NCBI GenBank assembly: GCA_016840025.1
Contig: JAEOTF010000328.1
Coordinates: 1 to 8,786, forward strand
Length of the DNA stretch: 8,786 bases
Source of the DNA: Candidatus Hodarchaeota archaeon
Lineage (GTDB): Archaea > Asgardarchaeota > Heimdallarchaeia > Hodarchaeales > YT1-039
Direction: 5' to 3'
Of the stretch, positions 1 through 5,695 are shown piece after piece; within the stretch, counting starts at the first letter, position 1; every line of letters begins with the position of its first letter. The notes beneath the pieces were generated by a model. It searched no databases. It was not told where the DNA came from and saw only the letters and a program-made list of their open reading frames with translations. The translations under genes were made by a program, and so were the position numbers.

Positions 1-1422
1 CGTGAAAAACTTCGTTCTTTGCTGCAACTAAAGCCGGTTAGAAGCCTATCTGGGGTAAATGTCATAGCTGTCATGTCGAAACCTTTTGATTGTCCACACG
101 GTAAATGTACTTACTGTCCTGGTGGAACTAAGTTTGGTGTTCCATCATCGTATACGGGCTTTGAGCCGGCGACAATGCGAGGTATTCAAAATAACTTTGA
201 CCCATATCTTCAAGTTAAGAGTAGGATCAATCAACTGAAAGCTATAGGGCATATTGTTAATAAAGTAGAATTAATTGTTATGGGTGGCACCTTTACTTCT
301 ACTCCCATCCGATATCAAAAACATTTCATTACGAACTGTTTGAATGCTCTTACCGATAGAAACTCGCCAAGTTTGGAAGATGCGAAGAAATGCGCTGAAA
401 AGAGTTTAATTCGAAATGTTGGCATAACATACGAAACCAGGCCTGACTATGCACAAGAAAAACATATAAATGAAATGCTCAGAATGGGTGCGACGAGAGT
501 CGAAATCGGTGTTCAAACCATATATGACGATCTGTATCAATTAGCTGAAAGAGGCCACAGTGTCAGTGATGTTATCGACGCCACGAGACTGCTAAAAGAT
601 GCAGGATTAAAAGTATGCTATCACATCATGCCCAATCTTTCTGGATCAAACTATGACAAAGACATTAAGACTTTTAAAGCGCTTTTCAAAGATACGCAGT
701 TTAAACCGGATGAGTTGAAGATCTATCCAACATTAGTACTTAAAGGAACTAAACTCTATGACATATGGAAAAACGGAGATTACACGCCATTAGCAGATGA
801 AAAACTCATAGAAATGCTTGTTTGTGTTAAAAGTAAATATGTTCCAAAATACGTAAGGATAAAAAGAATTATGCGAGATATTCCCTCTACTATAATTATT
901 GCGGGACCCAAATTAAGTAATCTGAGGGAGCTTGTATGGAAAAGACTTCAAGAACAGGGTAAAAGCTGTTTATGTATACGATGTCGTGAAGTAGGTCATA
1001 ACGAATCACAACTGGAAGCTGATTTTGCAGATGTAACGCTATCGCAATATGAATATAAAGCATCAGAAGGCACGGAGGTCTTTATTTCATTTGAAGATCT
1101 TAAGAGCAATGTATTGATCGGTTTTTTGAGACTACGGATACCTTCAGAAAAGGCGCATAGAGATGAAATCCGAGGAAAACGACTAGCTATCGTTCGGGCA
1201 CTTCATGTTTATGGCCCTCTGGTCAAAATAGGAGAAAAACCAAGTTATAGAAAATGGCAGCATAGAGGGTTCGGACGGAAATTACTTGCAAAGGCAGAAG
1301 AAATTGCACAAGAAAAATATGATGCGACAGAGGTTCTCGTTAGAAGCGGTTTAGGAGCTAAAGAATATTACCAAAAAATTGGCTATACCAATAAAGGACT
1401 ATACGTGTCAAAAACTTTGTAA
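1..1422 (+). CDS. elp3: Elp3, tRNA uridine-34 carboxymethylation enzyme (radical SAM plus acetyltransferase), 5' partial
   Basis: Elp3 uses acetyl-CoA and S-adenosylmethionine to start the cm5 modification of wobble uridine 34 in tRNA; archaeal Elp3 acts without the other Elongator subunits. The frame is open to the window edge (codon 1 is CGT), so the true start lies upstream. 473 residues are present and roughly 50-80 N-terminal residues are missing compared with the usual length. Counting codons from base 1, the radical-SAM cluster is C31-x4-C36-x2-C39 within CPHGKCTYCPGG. A zinc-site pattern follows at C323, C325, C328 and H333. The C-terminal GNAT-type acetyltransferase domain has the acetyl-CoA loop QHRGFGR (420-426) and the closing SGLGAKEYYQKIGY segment. 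All key residues are intact. It ends 100 nt before metV, which has its own promoter-like sequence, so the two are probably separate units. The identification is firm; the TTG at 19 is not a credible start because homology extends upstream of it. Confidence 0.96.
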   Translation, partial: REKLRSLLQLKPVRSLSGVNVIAVMSKPFDCPHGKCTYCPGGTKFGVPSSYTGFEPATMRGIQNNFDPYLQVKSRINQLKAIGHIVNKVELIVMGGTFTSTPIRYQKHFITNCLNALTDRNSPSLEDAKKCAEKSLIRNVGITYETRPDYAQEKHINEMLRMGATRVEIGVQTIYDDLYQLAERGHSVSDVIDATRLLKDAGLKVCYHIMPNLSGSNYDKDIKTFKALFKDTQFKPDELKIYPTLVLKGTKLYDIWKNGDYTPLADEKLIEMLVCVKSKYVPKYVRIKRIMRDIPSTIIIAGPKLSNLRELVWKRLQEQGKSCLCIRCREVGHNESQLEADFADVTLSQYEYKASEGTEVFISFEDLKSNVLIGFLRLRIPSEKAHRDEIRGKRLAIVRALHVYGPLVKIGEKPSYRKWQHRGFGRKLLAKAEEIAQEKYDATEVLVRSGLGAKEYYQKIGYTNKGLYVSKTL

Positions 1423-1461
1423 TTAAATCACTTAGCACGCTATCTTTTACTAGAAAAAACA

Positions 1462-1477
1462 TATTATTTATATTTTA
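1462..1477 (+). promoter_or_regulatory. Candidate archaeal TATA box for the metV-metF operon
   Basis: An A/T-only stretch with core TTTATATT at 1467-1474 lies about 50 nt upstream of the metV ATG. Archaeal transcription usually starts about 25 nt downstream of the TATA centre, which would place the start near 1496 and leave a leader of roughly 25 nt carrying the GGAG ribosome site at 1511-1514. The A-rich bases just upstream (1454-1459) could serve as a BRE. In a region this AT-rich the match could be chance. Confidence 0.4.
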
Positions 1478-1522
1478 GACTACAATCTAGACCTTTTAAT
1501 AAAAATAATTGGAGATGGTTAA

Positions 1523-2173
1523 ATGATCATTACGACGCAAAAACCCTTAGACGAGATTCAGCGAATGCTCAAATCCTACAGTAAGCTTTTTGTCATCGGG
1601 TGTGGAACATGCAGCACGACCTGCCAAACGGGCGGCGAAGAAGAAGTCAAGGAAATGATTAAGAAACTTGACGACAAAAATATCCTCGGCACCATGGTCG
1701 TCGAATCCCCCTGCGACGCACGATTACTAAAACGAGACGCGCGTAAACACAAAAAAGAAATTGCTGATGCCGATGCCGTTCTTTGCTTGGCGTGTGGTGC
1801 AGGTGTACAAAACATCGTTGAAAAAATCGAAAAAGTCTGTGTTCCCGCCTTAAATACCAAATTTATCGGCCGAATCGAAAGAATTGGCGAATTCTACGAA
1901 CGCTGTCGAGCATGCGGTGATTGCATCCTCTTCGATACCGGTGGAATCTGTCCCATTGTGAGATGTCCCAAAGGCATGCTGAACGGCCCCTGCGGCGGCA
2001 TGTTTGATAGCAACTGCGAAGTGGGAGGATATGAACGGGACTGCGCATGGGTTCTCATCTACGAACGCTTAAAAAACTTAGGCCTGCTGGAGTTTATCGA
2101 AGACTATAAAGAGCCACGCGATAATTCTCAATTGAACGTGGAGCCAAGAGAAGTCGTGTGGATCAAGAGGTGA
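1523..2173 (+). CDS. metV: MetV-like cysteine-rich partner of methylenetetrahydrofolate reductase
   Basis: MetV proteins (MTHFR C-terminal domain family) carry Fe-S clusters and zinc and pass electrons to MetF in acetogen-type reductases. This 216-residue protein has 15 cysteines in the expected pattern: G26-C27-G-T-C30-x3-C34-Q-T-G-G near the N-terminus, C64, C88/C91, and a dense C-terminal block C128-x2-C131-x2-C134, C143, C148, C157 and C165. That block includes the family hallmark GxCPxxRCPKGMLNGPCGG. The ATG at 1523 has GGAG at 1511-1514, 8 nt upstream. Its stop codon lies inside the ribosome site of metF, so translation of the two is probably coupled. Base use is odd: about 51% GC over six sampled lines, with many C-ending codons, against 28-40% in most neighbouring lines. 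That may reflect high expression or transfer. The electron donor is not encoded in the window. Confidence 0.9.
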   Translation: MIITTQKPLDEIQRMLKSYSKLFVIGCGTCSTTCQTGGEEEVKEMIKKLDDKNILGTMVVESPCDARLLKRDARKHKKEIADADAVLCLACGAGVQNIVEKIEKVCVPALNTKFIGRIERIGEFYERCRACGDCILFDTGGICPIVRCPKGMLNGPCGGMFDSNCEVGGYERDCAWVLIYERLKNLGLLEFIEDYKEPRDNSQLNVEPREVVWIKR

Positions 2174-2178
2174 ACATA

Positions 2179-3099
2179 ATGACACAACGAATCTTCAGTC
2201 AACTAATGTCCGAATTGAAAGCAGGAAAATTTGTCTTCACTGGAGAACTCGAACCCGAAAAAACTACTGACCTATCTCATATCGTGAAAGAAGTAGACGA
2301 TTTAAAGGGCTACGTTGTCGCAAGCAATGTTACAGATAATCCACAATCCTGTGGATACATCAGTAGTTTAGCCGCGTCATACATTATTCAAAAGGAATCT
2401 GGGATGGAAATCATATATCAGCTCCGCTGCGCAGATAGAAATCGATTAGCTCTGACTGCTGACCTCCTTGGTGCGGGAGCATTAGATATTAAAAATATCT
2501 TGGCGTTAACCGGTGACCATACGACTCTCGGCGACACTCCCCAAGCGAAACCAGTTTTTGATCTAGATTCGACTCAATTGGTTAAAATGATTCGTCACAT
2601 GGTTGATAAGGGTGTTGATCTAAATGGTATCGCTATTGAACATCCTCCTAAATTTCATGTTGGAGGTGGCGCTAATCCCAATGCCAACCCTATTGAACCT
2701 GAGTTGAATAAACTTGTGAAAAAGGCTAGAGCGGGTGCTGAATTTTTTCAAACGCAAGTTGTCTTCGAAATAGACGTTATAAAAAGCTTCCTTAAACAAA
2801 TAAGAAGATTAAAAGTACCTACTTTAATCGGCGTTATGCCTCTCAAATCCTTTGGTGTTGCAGATTTTTTTGATAAAAATATTCCAGGAGTAACTGTGCC
2901 AAAAGAATTGATGGAAAAAATGGCCGAGGCTAAGAAAGTCGATAAGCCTAAAAGACGAGACGCGTATGACCAAGTAAACATTGACTATTTCGTACCATTA
3001 GTGAAAGAGATTAAAAACACGACTTCCGCAGCAGGCGTTCACATCATGTCAGTGGGATATCCAGCAATCATTCCTCATCTAGTCAGTGCCATCAAATAA
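2179..3099 (+). CDS. metF: Methylenetetrahydrofolate (or methylene-tetrahydropterin) reductase MetF
   Basis: Reduces the methylene group on a C1 carrier to the methyl level, feeding methionine synthesis or the methyl branch of the Wood-Ljungdahl pathway; a flavoprotein with a TIM-barrel fold. 306 residues, normal for a catalytic-domain-only MetF. Visible landmarks: GELEPEK with E23 (matching the catalytic Glu28 of E. coli), NVTDNP, LALTGDH with D113 (matching folate-binding Asp120), EHPPKFHVGGGANPNANP, EFFQTQVVFEID, PTLIGVMPL and the closing GVHIMSVGYPAIIPHLV. I chose ATG 2179 over the GTG at 2158 because GAGGTGA (2167-2173) sits 5 nt upstream and overlaps the metV stop; the GTG would put that site inside the gene. 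Some archaea that lack Mer are thought to use MetF with tetrahydromethanopterin, so the carrier cannot be decided from the sequence alone. Confidence 0.93.
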   Translation: MTQRIFSQLMSELKAGKFVFTGELEPEKTTDLSHIVKEVDDLKGYVVASNVTDNPQSCGYISSLAASYIIQKESGMEIIYQLRCADRNRLALTADLLGAGALDIKNILALTGDHTTLGDTPQAKPVFDLDSTQLVKMIRHMVDKGVDLNGIAIEHPPKFHVGGGANPNANPIEPELNKLVKKARAGAEFFQTQVVFEIDVIKSFLKQIRRLKVPTLIGVMPLKSFGVADFFDKNIPGVTVPKELMEKMAEAKKVDKPKRRDAYDQVNIDYFVPLVKEIKNTTSAAGVHIMSVGYPAIIPHLVSAIK

Positions 3100-3104
3100 A
3101 CTCA

Positions 3105-3120
3105 CCTTTTTTTATATTTT
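3105..3120 (+). terminator. T-tract, candidate archaeal terminator of metV-metF
   Basis: Seven consecutive T (3107-3113) followed by ATATTTT begin 7 nt after the metF stop. Archaeal RNA polymerase often terminates at such T-runs without needing a hairpin. No stem precedes it. The next gene starts more than 110 nt downstream behind its own TATA-like sequence, which agrees with a transcript end here. Confidence 0.5.
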
Positions 3121-3143
3121 ACATATCAATAGTTTTATTTACT

Positions 3144-3159
3144 CAAGCTAGCTAGCTTG
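3144..3159. promoter_or_regulatory. Perfect 16-bp palindrome upstream of the wHTH-glycosyltransferase cassette
   Basis: CAAGCTAGCTAGCTTG is identical to its own reverse complement over all 16 bases, and the symmetry breaks at the next base on each side. It lies about 20 bp upstream of a TATA-like element (3180-3187) and 75 bp before the winged-helix gene. That spacing suits a dimeric regulator binding next to the pre-initiation complex. A second copy of the right arm (GCTTG, 3169-3173) lies 10 bp further on. Binding of the neighbouring winged-helix protein is a guess; no protein is known to bind here. Confidence 0.4.
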
Positions 3160-3177
3160 TTAAGCCTCGCTTGGCAA

Positions 3178-3188
3178 ACTATTTAACC
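3178..3188 (+). promoter_or_regulatory. Candidate TATA box for the wHTH-glycosyltransferase cassette
   Basis: TATTTAAC (3180-3187) lies about 50 nt upstream of the ATG at 3234. With usual archaeal spacing the transcript would begin near 3205-3210 and have a leader of about 25-30 nt. The leader has only a weak ribosome site (GGAT at 3221-3224). The position downstream of the metF T-tract supports a new transcription unit. Confidence 0.4.
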
Positions 3189-3233
3189 TATTAAGAAAAA
3201 TTGGATTAGTAGCTTCTATAGGATTGGATAACA

Positions 3234-3488
3234 ATGGATGACAATGATCTTCCACTACAAGATAAATTATTATTAATCATGCATAATCTATGTGTAGTAA
3301 AACTAGACTTGGCTAAAACCGGAGAAGAAATCTCAAAAATTATCCACATAGCTATTGATGACGTTCTTAAAATTCTCAATTTAAATGAAAACAATGGATA
3401 TGTACACAGCTATACTGATAAAATGGGACTTAAACGTTTTTACTTGAGTGGTATCGGAATTATCAAAGTATGCTCGTCTTTCACATAA
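3234..3488 (+). CDS. Small winged-helix-like protein, possible transcription regulator
   Basis: 84 residues, predicted soluble, no signal peptide or membrane segment. The layout reads as a single winged helix-turn-helix domain: helix 1 about 6-23, a helix-turn-helix-like stretch around 28-49 (KTGEEISKIIHIAIDDVLKI), then a wing about 53-71 in which NGYVHSY and GLKRFYLS look like the two strands, and a closing segment with GIGIIKV. This NGYV-x(n)-G-x-KRFYLS-x-x-G pattern is common in small archaeal winged-helix regulators. The first gene of a cassette, it ends 3 nt before the half glycosyltransferase. A dimeric regulator of its own promoter is plausible given the upstream palindrome, but that is inference. 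The fold is assigned by pattern only; no specific family or gene name is recognised. Confidence 0.75.
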   Translation: MDDNDLPLQDKLLLIMHNLCVVKLDLAKTGEEISKIIHIAIDDVLKILNLNENNGYVHSYTDKMGLKRFYLSGIGIIKVCSSFT

Positions 3489-3491
3489 ATC

Positions 3492-4124
3492 GTGATCCAT
3501 TTGCGAATAATTATTCTTTCCTGGGAGTTCCCACCGAGGATTATTGGGAAATTAGGGCATTATGTTGATAGACTTGCGGCTAATTTGGTGAAAAAAGGTC
3601 TAGATGTTTATGTTGTAACCTTCCATAAAGATCGGGCTAGTTTTGAAAATAGATCGGACGGGGTCAAAATATCTAGGATTTCGAACTCTATCAAATCTCA
3701 TGTTAGTATTTTCACTTGGGATTTAACACTTGGTCCTGAATTGATCAGAGCTGCATCAGATATTTTTTATTCGGTTCATGGTGAAGTTGATTTAATTGAT
3801 GCACATGAATGGCTTTGTGTTGATGCAGCTACTTCCTTAAAGACGGCGTTTAATCTGCCCTTTATTTATACTATACATAGTTTAGAAGATCACCGTTCCT
3901 TCAAGGGGAATGATCCTTTGAATATTTCCATTAAACACTTAGAAAATTTAGGAAGCATTGAGGCGGACAGGGTTCTTGTATCTTCGGATTGGATGAAGCA
4001 AGAAGTGAGTAGTCTTCACAGAATTCCTAACGAAAAAATCGCTGTTATACCAACGACGACGACAGAATGGATTAGAGATGTTATTAAAAATTACAAGAAG
4101 ACTATTGATGCCTTTAAAAGCTAG
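3492..4124 (+). CDS. Half glycosyltransferase: GT4/GT5-like N-terminal domain only
   Basis: 210 residues matching only the N-terminal (acceptor-side) Rossmann domain of GT-B glycosyltransferases. It parallels the next gene: LSWEFPPRIIG versus LSWEFPPRIVG, IDAHEWL versus IHAHDWL, YTIHS versus ATIHS. The glycine loop GG of the full enzyme (G20-G21 there) reads G19-K20 here. Where the full enzyme continues PNGVDIN into the donor-sugar domain, this protein reads PTTTT (187-191) and then ends in W193-x7-Y201-KKTIDAF. That resembles the last helix of the full enzyme, which in the GT-B fold crosses back onto the N-domain. The E-x7-E donor motif is absent, so it is unlikely to be a catalyst alone. 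No C-domain remnant follows; the next gene starts 10 nt later. The start is uncertain: GTG 3492 is given, but TTG 3501 has GTGATC at 3492-3497 as a possible ribosome site and fits the family N-terminus better. Confidence 0.85.
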   Translation: MIHLRIIILSWEFPPRIIGKLGHYVDRLAANLVKKGLDVYVVTFHKDRASFENRSDGVKISRISNSIKSHVSIFTWDLTLGPELIRAASDIFYSVHGEVDLIDAHEWLCVDAATSLKTAFNLPFIYTIHSLEDHRSFKGNDPLNISIKHLENLGSIEADRVLVSSDWMKQEVSSLHRIPNEKIAVIPTTTTEWIRDVIKNYKKTIDAFKS

Positions 4125-4134
4125 GTAACAAAAA

Positions 4135-5346
4135 TTGGGTCGCGATATCAAAGTTATTATGCTAAGCTGGGAATTTCCGCCTAGAATAGTGGGCGGTATA
4201 GCTCCCCACGTTTATGATTTATCTCTCGCATTAAGTAGATTAGATGTCGAAGTTCATGTAATTACATGTGATTTTCCTGGAGCTGAAGAATACGAGAAAA
4301 TAGACAGAGTTAAAATATACAGGGCAGACTCGTATAAATTTCCTACTTCAGATTTTGCGTCTTGGACATTCATGATGAATGTTAACATGATTAGAAAAGC
4401 AATTGAAATCGTTAAACAAAGTAAAAGGGACATATATATTATTCATGCTCATGATTGGCTTGTTGCCAAAGCAGCTATTAGCCTAAAGCATATTTTCCGG
4501 CTTCCGATGGTAGCTACAATACATTCAACTGAGTATGGTCGACGAAATGGATTGTATTCTAACTATCAAAAAATGATCCATCAAACTGAAAAATGGTTTT
4601 CACACGAGGCTTGGAGAGTAATCTGTTGTAGTTATTACATGGCTTCTCATATTAGTAGTATCCTTTCAGTCCCTAAAGAAAGAATTGTTACTCTTCCTAA
4701 CGGCGTGGACATTAACAAGTTTGTAGAACCTTACAATATGGGTAATTTTAGAAATCAATTTGCCGAACCTACTGAGAAGCTAATCCTCTATGTCGGACGG
4801 CTTGTTTATGAGAAGGGAGCACACATTCTTATTCGATCTGCTCCAAAGATACTGCAAGAGATTAATGCTAAATTTATTATTGTTGGCGAAGGATATTTGA
4901 AAGATAAACTTATGAAAGAGGCTTGGGATCTAGGATTAGGCCAACGTATATATTTCACTGGATTTCTAAGCGATAAGACAGTTAAATATCTCTATAGAAC
5001 AGCTGATGTATTTGTAGCACCAAGTCTTTACGAACCCTTTGGAATTGTAGCATTAGAAGCTATGGCTGCAAAAACTCCTGTTGTCGTCACTGGAGTTGGC
5101 GGCCTTTCAGAGATCGTTGAACATGAAAAAACGGGAGTTGTAGTTTACCCAAACAACCCTGATTCCCTAGCGTGGGGGATCATTAGAATGCTAAAAAATA
5201 AAATATATTCCGAAAAAATTCGAGATAATGCGTTTCGAATGATATTAAGCAAGTATCAATGGCCCAGTATCGCAAATAAAACAAAGAATTTTTATCGAAG
5301 AATACTTGATGAATATGTAAAAGGACAATGGAAACCGACTTTATAA
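4135..5346 (+). CDS. GT4-family glycosyltransferase, glycogen-synthase-like, full length
   Basis: 403-residue GT-B retaining glycosyltransferase with both Rossmann domains, cytosolic by appearance (no signal or membrane segment). N-domain: SWEFPPRIVGGIAPH (11-25) with the glycine-rich loop G20-G21, IHAHDWL and ATIHSTEYGR. The linker PNGVDINKF leads into the donor-binding domain: YVGRLVYEKG with R222 and K227, GEGYLKDKL, YFTGFL, and the E-x7-E motif E300-PFGIVAL-E308. It ends with the usual crossing helix (QWPSIANKTKNFYRRI). All catalytic landmarks are intact. Donor and product are unknown; UDP- or ADP-sugar transfer to a polysaccharide, glycolipid or glycoprotein are all possible. The start is TTG 4135, with AGGT at 4123-4126 overlapping the previous stop and lying 8 nt upstream. 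The 10-nt gap makes cotranscription with the half glycosyltransferase almost certain. The two are paralogues, diverged enough that the duplication is old. Confidence 0.93.
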   Translation: MGRDIKVIMLSWEFPPRIVGGIAPHVYDLSLALSRLDVEVHVITCDFPGAEEYEKIDRVKIYRADSYKFPTSDFASWTFMMNVNMIRKAIEIVKQSKRDIYIIHAHDWLVAKAAISLKHIFRLPMVATIHSTEYGRRNGLYSNYQKMIHQTEKWFSHEAWRVICCSYYMASHISSILSVPKERIVTLPNGVDINKFVEPYNMGNFRNQFAEPTEKLILYVGRLVYEKGAHILIRSAPKILQEINAKFIIVGEGYLKDKLMKEAWDLGLGQRIYFTGFLSDKTVKYLYRTADVFVAPSLYEPFGIVALEAMAAKTPVVVTGVGGLSEIVEHEKTGVVVYPNNPDSLAWGIIRMLKNKIYSEKIRDNAFRMILSKYQWPSIANKTKNFYRRILDEYVKGQWKPTL

Positions 5347-5383
5347 TTTACGAATAATCTATGAAGGGGAGAATAGTTGAATC

Positions 5384-5407
5384 TCATTTTTCATTATCTT
5401 TCTCTTG
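5384..5407 (+). terminator. Pyrimidine-rich tract, weak candidate terminator of the glycosyltransferase cassette
   Basis: A T/C-rich stretch with a T5 run (5387-5391) lies about 40 nt after the glycosyltransferase stop, with no stem-loop before it. The surrounding 5347-5497 spacer otherwise holds no recognisable RNA gene or clear coding frame. Archaeal T-tract termination would fit, but the evidence is composition only. Confidence 0.25.
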
Positions 5408-5497
5408 TTATGGTAAAGGGAAACAATAAAGGAGAGAACTCTATTCCAACTCTAGTATGGCATATTTTTTCATAACTACAGTAAATGGAGGACTATA

Positions 5498-5590
5498 ATG
5501 GCAAGAAAGCATCGAAGTAAGAAATCTAAGAAGAAAAAAGTTAAAAGACAGAAAAAAGCTAGGCAGAAACGAAGAGCACGATATAAATAA
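5498..5590 (+). CDS. 30-residue extremely basic protein, unknown, ribosomal-protein-like composition
   Basis: The ATG at 5498 is preceded by a perfect GGAGG (5487-5491) with a 6-nt spacer, the best ribosome site in the window. The 30-residue product has 12 Lys, 7 Arg and 1 His, only one aromatic residue (Tyr29), and no acidic residue. It begins MARKHRSKKSKK and ends QKRRARYK. Such a protein would bind nucleic acid, most likely rRNA. In size and charge it recalls the smallest ribosomal proteins (eL41, bacterial bTHX), but it lacks the tryptophans typical of archaeal eL41 and I cannot align it to either. It lies in the same direction as trmI, about 105 nt upstream. The opposite strand is open too, but only because Lys/Arg codons read as Phe/Leu in reverse. 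Confidence rests on the ribosome site, ATG, stop and composition. Confidence 0.72.
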   Translation: MARKHRSKKSKKKKVKRQKKARQKRRARYK

Positions 5591-5695
5591 GATAGTTTAG
5601 TGAATTTACAAATCAAGTCAAAAATTGTGACTGCATGCACTAGACAAATGCCGACATAGGATGTGTTAATTGAGGAATTCGTTTTGAGTGGCGAA

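Noticed and set aside
1576..2048. Two minus-strand open frames inside metV
   Set aside because: They are shadows of the GC-richer metV reading frame, with no ribosome site and no family resemblance; metV is clearly the coding strand.
4051..4062. ACG triplet repeat in the half glycosyltransferase, considered as a microsatellite or phase-variation site
   Set aside because: Only three exact repeats plus ACA, and a triplet unit cannot shift frame. It only encodes the Thr run at the domain junction.
3492..4134. The half glycosyltransferase as a frameshifted or nonsense-mutated full-length gene
   Set aside because: After its TAG only 10 nt separate it from the next gene, and no donor-domain sequence is left in any frame. 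The ending resembles a proper C-terminal helix, so a simple point mutation does not explain it.
5377..5475. Possible 32-residue ORF starting TTG, with GGAG 5 nt upstream; an overlapping ATG frame at 5361-5429 would encode 22 residues
   Set aside because: TTG start, no recognisable sequence pattern and AT-rich filler-like composition. The ATG frame has no ribosome site. Kept as a note because the GGAG match is decent, but a chance match is more likely.
5632..5639. TGCATGCA 8-bp palindrome between the basic-protein gene and trmI
   Set aside because: Eight-base palindromes are expected by chance many times in a window this long, and no flanking symmetry extends it.
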